A DNA stretch of 64,000 bases from Actinomycetota bacterium (GCA_019639075.1 JAHBSO010000001.1:124001-188000); one strand, 5' to 3'. Shown: positions 32,502 through 40,980, counted from the stretch's first letter. Numbers and translations are program-made. Notes: generated by a model from the letters alone, not told the origin.

Positions 32502-34066
32502 GTGCCCGCCTCGACCGTGCTGCCGGTCATGTGGGTGCCGAGCTTCTCCGGGGTGGCCTCGTCGGGTGACATGTCGGCCACGATCCGTCCGTCGAAGATG
32601 ACGAGGAGCCGGTCCGAGAGCCCGATCAGCTCCTCGAGGTCGGCGGAGACCAGCAGGGTGGCGAGGCCCGCGGTGCGGGCGTCGCGGAGCTGGTCCCAGA
32701 TCGAGGCCTGGGCACCCACGTCCACGCCCCGCGTCGGGTGGGCGGCGATCAGGACCCGCGGCTCGGCCATGAGCTCGCGTCCGATGATGAGCTTCTGCTG
32801 GTTGCCGCCGGACAGGGCCTCGGCCGCGACCTCGATCGTCGGCGTCCGGACGTCGAACGCCTCGACGATCTCGGTCGTGCGGCGTCGCGCGCCCGACCGG
32901 TCGATCCACGGGCCCTTGGCGTTGGGGGGCCGGGTCTGGTGGCCGAGGATCTGGTTCTCCCAGAGCGGGGCGTCGAGCAGGAGGCCGTGCCGGTGGCGGT
33001 CCTCGGGGATGTAGCCGATGCCGGCCTCGCGTCGGGCCCGGGTCGACCAGTGGGTGATCTCGTCGTCGCCGAGGCGGATCGTGCCGTCGGTGGGGTCGAC
33101 GAGTCCCATGATCGCGGCGATGAGCTCGGTCTGGCCGTTGCCCTCGACGCCCGCGATGCCCACGATCTCGCCCTCGTGCACCTGCAGCGACACCTGGTCG
33201 ACCCGCGCCTTGCCCGTGCCGGGGTCGCGGTAGGTGAGATCGGCGACGTCGAGCGCCACGGTGGGCTGCACGGTGGAGTCCCGGGTCTCGGGGGTGGGCA
33301 GCTCGCTGCCGACCATCAGCTCGGCGAGCTGGTGCGCGTCGACCTCGTCGGGTCGACGGGTGGCGACGGTGGTCCCGGCGCGGATGACGGTGATGTCGTC
33401 CGCGACGCTCAGCACCTCGTTGAGCTTGTGGGAGATGAACAGGATGGTGATGCCCTCCTGCTTCAGCTCGGCGAGGTTGCGGAAGAGCTCGTCGACCTCC
33501 TGCGGCACGAGCACCGCGGTCGGCTCGTCGAGGATGATCGTCCGGGCGCCGCGGTACAGCACCTTCAGGATCTCGATGCGCTGGCGCTGGCCGACGCCGA
33601 GCGACTCGACGAGCACGTCGGGGTCGACCCGCATCCCGTAGCGCTCGCCGAGCTCGACGAGCCGGTCGCGGGCGGCGCCGGTGTCGACGAGGAAGGGGAA
33701 CGGGAACGGGCGTCGGGGTTCGTAGCCCAGGATGACGTTCTCGAGGACCGACAGGTTGTCGGCCAGCATGAAGTGTTGGTGGACCATGCCGATCCCGGCG
33801 TCGATCGCGTCGGTGGGGCTCCGGAACGACCGGGTCCGCCCGTCGACCTCGATGGTCCCCTCGTCGGGCTTCTGCATCCCGTAGAGGATCTTCATCAACG
33901 TCGACTTGCCCGCGCCGTTCTCACCGACGATCGCGTGGATGGTCCCGGCGCGCACCGACAGGTTCACGTCGCGGTTCGCGACCACGCCGGGGAAGCGCTT
34001 GACGATGTTGGTGAGACGGACGGCCAGCTCGGTCGATGGCGCTGGCTCGGTGGTCGGTGCGGGCAA
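32498..34066 (-). CDS. Nucleoside ABC transporter ATP-binding protein (two ATPase domains)
   Basis: A 522-residue tandem ATPase of the YufO/RbsA class. Domain 1 has GENGAGKSTLMKILYG, VGQRQRIEILKVLYRG and TIILDEPTAVL. Domain 2 has the expected degenerate Walker A in AGVEGNGQTELIAAIMG and the signature SGGNQQKLIIGREL. TTG 34066 is the start, supported by GGGAGG five bases upstream. It energises both permeases. A strong stem-loop lies between this gene and the binding-protein gene. Confidence 0.93.
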   Translation of the reverse strand: MPAPTTEPAPSTELAVRLTNIVKRFPGVVANRDVNLSVRAGTIHAIVGENGAGKSTLMKILYGMQKPDEGTIEVDGRTRSFRSPTDAIDAGIGMVHQHFMLADNLSVLENVILGYEPRRPFPFPFLVDTGAARDRLVELGERYGMRVDPDVLVESLGVGQRQRIEILKVLYRGARTIILDEPTAVLVPQEVDELFRNLAELKQEGITILFISHKLNEVLSVADDITVIRAGTTVATRRPDEVDAHQLAELMVGSELPTPETRDSTVQPTVALDVADLTYRDPGTGKARVDQVSLQVHEGEIVGIAGVEGNGQTELIAAIMGLVDPTDGTIRLGDDEITHWSTRARREAGIGYIPEDRHRHGLLLDAPLWENQILGHQTRPPNAKGPWIDRSGARRRTTEIVEAFDVRTPTIEVAAEALSGGNQQKLIIGRELMAEPRVLIAAHPTRGVDVGAQASIWDQLRDARTAGLATLLVSADLEELIGLSDRLLVIFDGRIVADMSPDEATPEKLGTHMTGSTVEAGT

Positions 34067-34084
34067 CGCGGCCTCCCGAACGGC

Positions 34085-34118
34085 GAGACCCGGGGTCGGA
34101 TCGACGACCCCGGGTCTC
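34085..34118 (-). other. Intercistronic stem-loop
   Basis: A perfect 14-bp stem, GAGACCCGGGGTCG against CGACCCCGGGTCTC, with a 6-base loop. It falls in the 79-base gap between the binding-protein gene and the ATPase gene, just before the ATPase ribosome site. No U-tract follows, so partial attenuation or protection of the upstream message from 3' decay is more likely than full termination. Confidence 0.7.
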
Positions 34119-34145
34119 GGACGGCTCTACGTGGCGATCACGTTC

Positions 34146-35252
34146 CTACGGCTCGGTGGGAACCGTGATGTCGCCGTCGATGATCTGCTGCTTCAGCTCA
34201 TCGATCTTGTCCGTGTCGGGCACCTGGCCACCGGCGGTCGCGTAGTCGATGCCGCCGTTGGAGAGGTCGTAGACCGAGGTCCCGGCCTCGAAGTCGCCGG
34301 CGACGAACTTGGCGATGGTGTCGTACACGGCGACGTCGACCCGCTTCAGCATCGACGACAGCATGCACTTCTGCTGGGCCTCGTCGACCTGGAAGTACTG
34401 GTTCGAGTCGACCCCGATGGCGAGGTGGTCCGCGTCGACCGCGGCCTCGAAGACACCGGCACCCGAGCCGCCGGCCGCGTGGTACACGACGTCGGCGCCG
34501 GCGTCGTAGAGGCCGGCAGCGGTGGTCTTGCCCAGCGCCGAGTTGTTGAAGCCGGAGAAGTCGCCGTCGGGCGTGAGGTACTTGACCTCGACGGTGGCGT
34601 CCGGGTTCACCTGCGCGACGCCGGCCTCGAAGCCGGCCTGGAACTTCTGGATGAGCGACGTCTCGACGCCGCCGACGAAGCCGATCTCGCCGGTGCCCGA
34701 GGCCTCGGCGGCGATCGCGCCGACCAGGAACGAGCCCTGCTCCTCGGCGAACACCAGGGAGGCGACGTTGTCGGCGTCGACGACCGAGTCGACGATGGCG
34801 AAGCTCGTGTCCGGGTAGTCGGCGGCCACGGTCGGGATGACGTCGGCGAAGTTGAAGCCGACCCCGATCACGAGCCCGGCGTCGTCCTCGGCGGCCTGGC
34901 GCAGGAGCTGCTCACGGTTCGAGCCGTCGGCGTTCGGCTCGAGCTCGAGGCCGTCGACGCCCATGTCGTCCTCGGCGGCGCTCAGGCCGTCGAACGCGGA
35001 CTCGTTGAAGGACTTGTCGTCCTTGCCGCCGATGTCGAACACCAGCCCGACCTTGACGTCGGAACCGTCGGGGGTCTCGCCGTCGCCGCCGAGGTCGCTG
35101 GCCGGGGCCTCCTCGCCGGGTGTGCCCTGGCAGGTCGCCGCCTCTCCACTGCCGCTTTCGCCGTCGCTGTCGCTGCTCGAACAGCTGGCCAGCACGAGCG
35201 CCATGATCGCGAGGAGGAGCAGGACCACCTTGCTCCGGGATGCTTGCTTCAC
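34146..35252 (-). CDS. BMP-family nucleoside-binding lipoprotein
   Basis: A 368-residue periplasm-like solute-binding lipoprotein. The signal KVVLLLLAIMALVLASC ends in a good lipobox (LASC), followed by a Ser/Asp/Gly linker. The Med/BMP domain follows: VKVGLVFDIGGKDDKSFNESAFDGL, GFNFADVIPTVAADYPDTSFAIVDS, GFVGGVETSLIQKFQAGFEAG and VVYHAAGGSGAGVFEAA. These bind purine or pyrimidine nucleosides. GTG 35252 has GGGAG upstream. First gene of the 11-gene nucleoside operon. Confidence 0.93.
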   Translation of the reverse strand: MKQASRSKVVLLLLAIMALVLASCSSSDSDGESGSGEAATCQGTPGEEAPASDLGGDGETPDGSDVKVGLVFDIGGKDDKSFNESAFDGLSAAEDDMGVDGLELEPNADGSNREQLLRQAAEDDAGLVIGVGFNFADVIPTVAADYPDTSFAIVDSVVDADNVASLVFAEEQGSFLVGAIAAEASGTGEIGFVGGVETSLIQKFQAGFEAGVAQVNPDATVEVKYLTPDGDFSGFNNSALGKTTAAGLYDAGADVVYHAAGGSGAGVFEAAVDADHLAIGVDSNQYFQVDEAQQKCMLSSMLKRVDVAVYDTIAKFVAGDFEAGTSVYDLSNGGIDYATAGGQVPDTDKIDELKQQIIDGDITVPTEP

Positions 35253-35390
35253 GTTGGTCTCCCTGTGTCCAGGCCGGTGCGTCCGCAACCGGTACCGACC
35301 GACCGTACAACGTGATCGGAGGTACCTGCTCCGGGAAGGTGCCCCGCCCCCGTCGGCCCGCTCGCCGGTGGCCGGCGGGAGCGCCCCGGG

Positions 35391-35396
35391 TAGTCT
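35391..35396 (+). promoter_or_regulatory. -10 box of the TetR gene (leaderless type)
   Basis: TAGTCT ends 6 bases before GTG 35403, which has no ribosome site. The 150-base divergent gap also holds the promoter of the nucleoside operon and an 8-bp palindrome CGGTACCG near 35289. Confidence 0.45.
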
Positions 35397-35402
35397 GCGC
35401 GG

Positions 35403-36065
35403 GTGTCTCGACCCCAGTCCCTCGGCGACGACGATCCCCTCGGGGGTCGCCTCCTCGAGGCCGCGGTCGTCGAGTTCGCCGCCCGGGGCTACGCGGGGGC
35501 GAGGGTGGCGGAGATCGCGGCGCGGGCCGGCGTCACCACCGGCGCCATCTACTCCCGCTACCGGGGCAAGGCCGAGCTGCTCGCCGAGGCGATCGAGTGG
35601 GCCACCAACGACGAGTTCGACCGCCTGTTCACCGACCACCGCTTCGAGGGTCGGATGGAGGACGTGCTCCGCATCGTGGGCCAGCACCTCATCGTCCGGG
35701 AGGAGCGCTGCGACGACGGCACCCCGTCCGGTGACGGGCTGCTGCTCGAGTCGTTCGCCGCCGCCCGCCAGGAACCCGACGTGCGGCGGCTGCTCGGCGA
35801 CCACCTCCTCGACCGCCACGGTCGCCTCGTCCGCGTCGTCGACGCGGCCAAGGACACCGGCGGCATCGACCCCGACGTCGACACCAACGCGCTCGTGACC
35901 TTCTGCTACGCGCTGGGTCTCGGGTTCGTCCTCCTCGAGGTCGTCGACATGCCGGTGCCCGAGCGGGACGCCTGGGACGCGCTGATCGAGCGCCTGCTCG
36001 ATGCCATCGCCGAACGGCCCCCGGCCAGGGTCGACGCGGCCGCGGCCGCGTCCGGCACCGGCTGA
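35403..36065 (+). CDS. TetR-family transcriptional regulator
   Basis: A 220-residue regulator. The N-terminal helix-turn-helix reads LLEAAVVEFAARGYAGARVAEIAARAGVTTGAIYSRYRGKAELLAEAI. The rest is an all-helical ligand domain with an Arg-rich dimer helix (LDRHGRLVRVVDAA). It is divergent from the nucleoside import operon 150 bases away and is therefore a candidate regulator of that operon, but no clear operator is visible. The effector is unknown. Confidence 0.88.
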   Translation: MSRPQSLGDDDPLGGRLLEAAVVEFAARGYAGARVAEIAARAGVTTGAIYSRYRGKAELLAEAIEWATNDEFDRLFTDHRFEGRMEDVLRIVGQHLIVREERCDDGTPSGDGLLLESFAAARQEPDVRRLLGDHLLDRHGRLVRVVDAAKDTGGIDPDVDTNALVTFCYALGLGFVLLEVVDMPVPERDAWDALIERLLDAIAERPPARVDAAAAASGTG

Positions 36066-36115
36066 GCACCCTCGGCGAGTGCATCGGGCCCGGCCCGGTG
36101 TGCGAACGTGGTCCG

Positions 36116-36700
36116 GTGCGCGCACGGTCCGGAGCCCAACCCGCCTGGTGGCGCCGCCGGTCTCCGTCCGCGGTGGTCCTGCTCGCGATGGTCGGGGTGA
36201 CGGCGATCGCGACGCTGCTCGTCGGTCGCAGCGTCGCCGACGTGCTCGCCGAGGTGCCCAAGGATCGGCTCGGCACCGACCCCTGGACGGCGACCCTCGG
36301 CGTCGAGAAGGCCGATCCGTTCCAGGTCGCCTACCTGCCCGACTGCGCGGCCGGATCGGTCACCCGGATCGTGCTCTGGGACGAGGACAGCACGCCCTAC
36401 TGGGAGGTGTCGGGGCCCCCGACGCCGATGACGTCCTTCGTCGTGGGTGGCACGCCCAAGGGCTTCACCGAGGTCGTGCCCTACGAGGCGCCGCCCCGCG
36501 GCGCGCTGGTGCGACTCGTGGCGTTCCGACGGGTCGGCGAGCCGATCGGTCTCCGCTACCGCGCGACCCAGCTCGTCGAGGGCAAGGTCGTCGCCACGCC
36601 GAACCTGAGCCTGTTCAGCCGAGAGGGCTTCACGACGGCGGAGGTCTGCGGTGACGACGCGGGCGACACCACGACCGCCACGACCGAACCCGAGGGCTGA
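36116..36700 (+). CDS. Hypothetical membrane-anchored secreted protein
   Basis: I do not recognise this protein. From GTG 36116 it has 194 residues: a basic start (RARSGAQPAWWRRR), one hydrophobic helix (SAVVLLAMVGVTAIATLLVG), then an extracytoplasmic beta-rich domain (FQVAYLPDCAAGSVTRIVLWDEDSTPYWEVSG) and a Thr-rich end. Two cysteines (PDC and EVCGDD) could pair. GTG 36098 is an equally possible start. It follows the TetR gene by 50 bases and may be co-transcribed. Confidence 0.6.
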   Translation: MRARSGAQPAWWRRRSPSAVVLLAMVGVTAIATLLVGRSVADVLAEVPKDRLGTDPWTATLGVEKADPFQVAYLPDCAAGSVTRIVLWDEDSTPYWEVSGPPTPMTSFVVGGTPKGFTEVVPYEAPPRGALVRLVAFRRVGEPIGLRYRATQLVEGKVVATPNLSLFSREGFTTAEVCGDDAGDTTTATTEPEG

Positions 36701-36724
36701 TCGCGGCCGGTCGGTCGTCGGCGC

Positions 36725-37510
36725 TCAGCCGTTCTGGCTGCGGCCCCGGTCGGTGACCTCGCCCCGGCGCCGTTCGATCTCGTCGGGGTCGAGCCCCTTC
36801 TGCCACGCCGCGGCGGCGTCGGACTCGACGAGCCATGCCTCACCCGCACTGACGAGCGAGCCCTCGAAGTAGGTCTGGCGGATCCGTCGCACGGCCCGCT
36901 GGTCGCTCGACACGATGTCGCTGGCCAGGCCACGGGTGAACGGCAGCAGGTCGTCGTGGGGGACCACGTGGTTGACCAGGCCCCAGTCGAGCGCCGTGCG
37001 GGCGTCGCAGAAGTTGCCGGTGGCCGACATCTCCCGGGCCCGCCGCAGGCCGATGGCCTGGGGGAGCAGCACCGTGAGCCCCCACCACGGGTGGATGCCG
37101 ACGCGACCGTGGGTGTCGGCGAAGCGGGCCCGCTCGGACGCCACGAGGAAGTCGCAGGCGAGCGCCAGCTCGAACCCGCCGGTGATGGCCGCACCGTTGA
37201 CGGCGCCGATCACCGGCTTCGGCCCGGGCGGGAACGGCCCCCGGTCGGCGACCGGCGTCCCCTCCTTCGGTGCGGTGCCGGCCAGCTCCTTGTTGCCCGA
37301 CCCGAGCTCCTTCAGGTCGAGGCCGGCGCAGAACGCGGGGTCGGCGCCGGTGAGGATGATCACGTCGACGTCGTCGTCGACCTGCGCGGCCCCGAACGCG
37401 GTCCGGATGGCCCGGATCAGCTCGCCGGACAGCGCGTTGTGGGCGGACGGGCGGTTGAGGGTGACGGTGGCGATGCGGTCGCTCACCTCGTACAGCAGGA
37501 CGTCGGTCAC
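36725..37510 (-). CDS. Enoyl-CoA hydratase/isomerase-family protein
   Basis: A 261-residue crotonase-fold enzyme. IATVTLNRPSAHNALSGEL, the oxyanion-hole segment FCAGLDLKELGSG, KPVIGAVNGAAITGGFELALACDF and ADTHGRVGIHPWWG fit the family. ECH-type members hydrate enoyl-CoA in fatty acid or aromatic degradation; the exact substrate is open. GTG 37510 has AGGAG seven bases upstream. The next gene upstream on the same strand begins 33 bases away. Confidence 0.88.
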   Translation of the reverse strand: MTDVLLYEVSDRIATVTLNRPSAHNALSGELIRAIRTAFGAAQVDDDVDVIILTGADPAFCAGLDLKELGSGNKELAGTAPKEGTPVADRGPFPPGPKPVIGAVNGAAITGGFELALACDFLVASERARFADTHGRVGIHPWWGLTVLLPQAIGLRRAREMSATGNFCDARTALDWGLVNHVVPHDDLLPFTRGLASDIVSSDQRAVRRIRQTYFEGSLVSAGEAWLVESDAAAAWQKGLDPDEIERRRGEVTDRGRSQNG

Positions 37511-37542
37511 GGGTTCTCCTTGGTCGGGCGCACGTGTCGGGG

Positions 37543-38136
37543 TCACGTGTCGGGGGGCAGGAACGTGAAGGTCAGGTCGCCGAGGCGGACGAGCGTCGAC
37601 GCGATCCAGCCGCCCATCGAGCTGAAGTGCTCGTCGAGCTTGGACCCGTCGGCGAGGACGTCCTCGTCGAGCTCGTAGGAACCCTCGTAGGACACCTCGA
37701 TCGCCCACTGCACGTCGTCGAGGTCGTGGCCGTGCATGCTCTCGATGGTCGGGCCGGAGCGGACGAGGCGCTCGGAGCCGATCAGGCTCGACTCCCGGGG
37801 GAGCACGGCGAGCACCGGGCGGGGATCGGGCGATTCGGCGAGCCGCTGCACGCGCAGGACGATCTCGATGTCGATGCGGGGCCAGTCGTCGAGCGGTTCA
37901 CCGATGTACCAGGAGCGGTAGGCGGTCTGAGCCCAGGTGGGCCACTGGAGGCTGATGTCGGCCCGGATGTGGGGCGGCATCTCCTCGCCGGGCAGGGCGT
38001 AGCTCGTCTCCCAGGTGAGGTCGCCGAGGAGGACGTCGGCCTGGAACCGCTCCTCGAACGCCTGCCGTTCGAGCATGGCGCCCTCGACGGCGTCGCGGAG
38101 CGCCCCGATCGCGTCGGTGAAGACGTGGTCGAGCAC
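37543..38136 (-). CDS. Uncharacterised protein coupled to a VOC protein
   Basis: Not recognised. A 197-residue acidic protein that begins VLDHVFTDAIGALRDAVEGAML, a helix, and then alternates strands (WETSYALPGEEMPPHIRADISLQWP, RIDIEIVLRVQRL) ending LGDLTFTFLPPD. No membrane segment, signal peptide or metal motif is visible. GTG 38136 lies one base after the stop of the VOC gene (TGA-C-GTG), so the two are translated from one message and may act together. Confidence 0.6.
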   Translation of the reverse strand: MLDHVFTDAIGALRDAVEGAMLERQAFEERFQADVLLGDLTWETSYALPGEEMPPHIRADISLQWPTWAQTAYRSWYIGEPLDDWPRIDIEIVLRVQRLAESPDPRPVLAVLPRESSLIGSERLVRSGPTIESMHGHDLDDVQWAIEVSYEGSYELDEDVLADGSKLDEHFSSMGGWIASTLVRLGDLTFTFLPPDT

Positions 38137-38137
38137 G

Positions 38138-38857
38138 TCAGGCCCGGTCGCCCGACGACGCGTCGACCGCGAGGCGGTCGGCGTGGTCGTCCATCGCCGC
38201 GAGGGTGGTCGAGATGTCGAACGACTTGTGCCGGAACGTCGTGATGCGCCGGCCCCGCTGGACCGCCTGCTTGATGCGGCCCACGCCCTCGCCGAGAAGG
38301 ACCGCGGTCGCGTCGAGGTCCTCCGCGTCCATCGCCAGGCCGTACCAGGTGGCGGGCGCCTCCTCGGCCGACTCGCCCGACCCGGCGGTCGGACCGACCA
38401 CCTCGATGATGACCGGCCCGCAGCGGAAGAACGCCTGCTGGGCCGGCGTGTCGACCGAACCGGTGTCGCGGATCCGTCGGCACGAGAGCTGGACGGCCTG
38501 GAACGCGGCGATCGTGCGGTCGAGGTCGGGGGTGAACACCACGATGTGATCGAGCCCGGTGACGCCGTTGGGGTGGGGGACCGGCGGCCCCACCTCGTCA
38601 TCGGGTGCTTCGCGCTGGAACAGCGTCGGCAGCCCGTCGAGGTCGGGGTGTCCGGGATCGGGGACGCCGGCGAGGATCCAGCCGGTGATGCCCTTCGCGA
38701 GATCGCTGCGGCCGGTGAGACGCACCGCGGTGGAGCCCAGGTGCACGAGGTCGCCGTCGACGGCGAACCCGGCCGCTTCCCACGCCTCGCGCTCGTCGGC
38801 GACCGCCAGTTCGACGACCCGCGCGGTCGCACTGCGGTCCGGCATGCGAGTGGTCAT
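38138..38857 (-). CDS. VOC-superfamily (glyoxalase-like) protein
   Basis: A 239-residue protein in two parts. Residues 1-95 are alpha/beta. The region from 100 on has the VOC fold: GVTGLDHIVVFTPDLDRTIAAFQAV, FFRCGPVIIEVVGPT and WYGLAMDAEDLDATAVLLGEGVG. His in GLDHIVV and Glu in IIEVVG are the usual metal ligands. Likely a dioxygenase, isomerase or binding protein; substrate unknown. A TAGGGT box ends six bases before ATG 38857. Confidence 0.82.
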   Translation of the reverse strand: MTTRMPDRSATARVVELAVADEREAWEAAGFAVDGDLVHLGSTAVRLTGRSDLAKGITGWILAGVPDPGHPDLDGLPTLFQREAPDDEVGPPVPHPNGVTGLDHIVVFTPDLDRTIAAFQAVQLSCRRIRDTGSVDTPAQQAFFRCGPVIIEVVGPTAGSGESAEEAPATWYGLAMDAEDLDATAVLLGEGVGRIKQAVQRGRRITTFRHKSFDISTTLAAMDDHADRLAVDASSGDRA

Positions 38858-38863
38858 GGCCGG

Positions 38864-38869
38864 ACCCTA
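38864..38869 (-). promoter_or_regulatory. -10 box of the VOC gene (leaderless type)
   Basis: On the minus strand TAGGGT ends 6 bases before ATG 38857; no Shine-Dalgarno is present. Confidence 0.45.
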
Positions 38870-38957
38870 CGGGACGGGCGGGCCCGCCTGCGTGGTCGTG
38901 ATGGCCGCCGATGTCGGTGGCCGACCGCGTCGGGTGACCGGGTACGGTGGCCGCCGA

Positions 38958-39034
38958 CTGGCCGTGGCGCAGTTTGGTAGCGCACCGCGTTTGGGACGCG
39001 GGGGTCGTGGGTTCAAATCCCTCCGGCCAGACCA
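38958..39034 (+). tRNA. tRNA-Pro(TGG)
   Basis: Acceptor CTGGCCG/CGGCCAG, D stem GCGC/GCGC, and anticodon stem CCGCG/CGCGG enclosing TGG at 38992-38994. The T arm GTGGG-TTCAAAT-CCCTC has one T-T mismatch. The discriminator A is followed by an encoded CCA (39032-39034). Confidence 0.95.
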
Positions 39035-39066
39035 ACCAACCGACCGAGTGACCTGGGGCTTCGTCG

Positions 39067-40464
39067 TCACGTTGGTCGTCGAGCGCTGACGAGCAGGATG
39101 AGCGGTACCCGTCGTCGGCGGGCGAGCTCGTCGGGGTCGTGGGCGAGCGTCCGTGGATCGGGCTCGCACTCGCTGAGGCCGTCGACCTCGAAGCCGGCGT
39201 CGAGCACGGCGGCGACGTAGTCCTCGACCGTGCGGTGGTACCAGGTGACCTCGGTGCCGAACCACGGCCGTCGTCGCTCGCCCGCCTCGAAGTAGTCGTC
39301 GACCGTCGCGGTCGTCCGTCGCCCGTCGGCCTGCTCGCGCGGCGCGGTGATCACCGGGTGGGCGACCGTGAGCAGCAGCCGACCGGCGGGCGACAGCGCT
39401 CGGTGGATGGTGCGCAGCGTCGGCCCCAGCTCCTCGAGGTGGTGCAGCGCCATGCGGGACGTGACGAGGTCGGCGGTCCCGTCCGGCGGCGAGAAGCTCT
39501 CGATGGTCCCGACCTCGTAGGTCGCCCCGGGCCGACCGTTGCGTCGGCGGGCGGCGGCGATCATCGATGCCGACCGGTCACGGCCGAGGTAGCTCCGTGC
39601 CCCCAGGTCGAGGACGATGTCGGCGAACGCGCCGTCACCGCAGCCGAGGTCGATCACCCGCCGGTCCCGGAGGTCACCCAGGTGGGCGAGGACCGCCGGC
39701 TCCTCCATCACCACGTTCGGACTGCGCGTCGCGTCGTTGCGGTGGGCGAGGTAGCGGGCGGTCACCTCGTCGTCGTCGTCGTGGTCGCCGCCGTGGGTGT
39801 CGGCCGGCATCGGTGTCCTCCGCGGGAGCCGGAGCGTGGCGACCCAGAAGTGGCTGAGCGAGGTGACGGTCGCGGCGCCGTGCGGCGCGAGCCGCGCCGC
39901 GACCTCGTCGGTCGTGGGGAAGTTCTTGCGCACCTCCCACGCCCGCCCGTCGGCGAGTCGACGCCGCTGGTAGGTGTTGCCGGCTTCGTCGGTGCGAGTG
40001 ATCGGGTGGTTGCTGCCCTCGACGTAGGTGTTGTCGACCAGGACCACCGTGGCTCCCGGAGCGAGGCGGCGACACAGCCCGTCGAGGAAGTGGTCGAGGT
40101 CGTCGACCGCGACGTGCGAACAGAAGAACCCCACGAAGGCGGCATCGAATCGACCGGGCACCGCTTCCAGGGCGAAGGCGTCGCCGCGGACGAACCGGGT
40201 GTGGTCGGGCCACCGTCGCCGCGCTCGGGCGATCGCCAGCGTCTCCTCGTTGACGTCGCACACGGTGGTGCTGCTCGTGGCATCGGCGAACCGCTCGGTC
40301 CAGAACGCGGTGCCGCCGGCGACGTCGAGCACGTCCCGCCCCGCGAACGTCGTGGCCAATCGTCTCGTGAGCGCCGCGATGTCGCCCTGGCGTTCGGGCT
40401 TCTCGTACACCCGGTCGTACTCCGCGGCCCGCTGCGCGTAGTACTCCTCGGTCCCGGTGGGCAT
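39067..40464 (-). CDS. Fused tandem class I methyltransferase
   Basis: A 465-residue protein made of two complete SAM-dependent methyltransferase domains in one frame. Domain 1 (about 1-215) has RDVLDVAGGTAFWTERF as its SAM loop; domain 2 (about 235-465) has RRVIDLGCGDGAFADIV with SRMALHHLEELGPT. A linker rich in Asp and His joins them, and an internal ATG (39810) sits exactly where a stand-alone second enzyme would start. AGGAGG lies five bases before ATG 40464. Substrates are unknown. The long open frame upstream is not part of it. Confidence 0.85.
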   Translation of the reverse strand: MPTGTEEYYAQRAAEYDRVYEKPERQGDIAALTRRLATTFAGRDVLDVAGGTAFWTERFADATSSTTVCDVNEETLAIARARRRWPDHTRFVRGDAFALEAVPGRFDAAFVGFFCSHVAVDDLDHFLDGLCRRLAPGATVVLVDNTYVEGSNHPITRTDEAGNTYQRRRLADGRAWEVRKNFPTTDEVAARLAPHGAATVTSLSHFWVATLRLPRRTPMPADTHGGDHDDDDEVTARYLAHRNDATRSPNVVMEEPAVLAHLGDLRDRRVIDLGCGDGAFADIVLDLGARSYLGRDRSASMIAAARRRNGRPGATYEVGTIESFSPPDGTADLVTSRMALHHLEELGPTLRTIHRALSPAGRLLLTVAHPVITAPREQADGRRTTATVDDYFEAGERRRPWFGTEVTWYHRTVEDYVAAVLDAGFEVDGLSECEPDPRTLAHDPDELARRRRVPLILLVSARRPT

Positions 40465-40980
40465 CTCGTCCTCCTGTCCGGAGGCGTCGATCACCCAGAT
40501 CTCGAACCTAGCCGTGGTGACGCGCCCGCGGGCGCGCCAGCTCGTTGCCCTGATCGTTGATTGCAGCGGAGCTTGCGGAGCGGAGTCGAAACGCCGACCG
40601 TGACCCGCCCTCGGAAGCGTCACCGTTCTCCGGCGGACCAAGTCATCGACCGACCCCCTCCCACCGCACGTCCCGGACCGCCGCGCCCGCGGGCGCGTGC
40701 CGATCTGACCGGGCTCCCCGCCGAGCGGTTGGAGGCCGGCACCGACCGACGACCCATCGACGCCAGCCCCAGAAAGCGCCACCCCACCCGCCGCCAGAAG
40801 CGGGTCCTCGACGCCCGGACAGTTGGGGTCAGACCCCAACTGTGCCGTCCGAAGGTCCATGCGGCGTTCGAGGAGTGCACAGTTGGGGTCTGACCCCAAC
40901 TGTCCAACGTCTCTGCGGCCCCCACAACCGGGATCGCGCGCGCAGCCCGGTCGATCGTGGGCGGTGAACGGAGCGGCCGG
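40465..40980. other. 516-base region without a supported gene
   Basis: It contains the REP-like pair at 40817-40905 and, at 40574-40595, a GGAGCGGAGTCGAA sequence resembling the long inverted repeat at 23.2 kb. Open frames here are Arg/Pro-rich, lack ribosome sites and run through the repeats, so I call no gene. Confidence 0.6.
40817..40905. repeat. REP-like element: second inverted repeat pair
   Basis: Segments 40817-40845 and 40877-40905 are exact 29-base reverse complements with a 31-base spacer. Each is a palindrome on ACAGTTGGGGTC-A/T-GACCCCAACTGT. Core, arm length and spacer agree with the pair at 10383-10472, although the spacer sequences differ. Confidence 0.85.

Noticed and set aside
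40465..40899. N-terminal extension of the methyltransferase frame through the repeat region.
   Set aside because: AGGAGG sits five bases before ATG 40464 and the extension translates the palindromic repeats.
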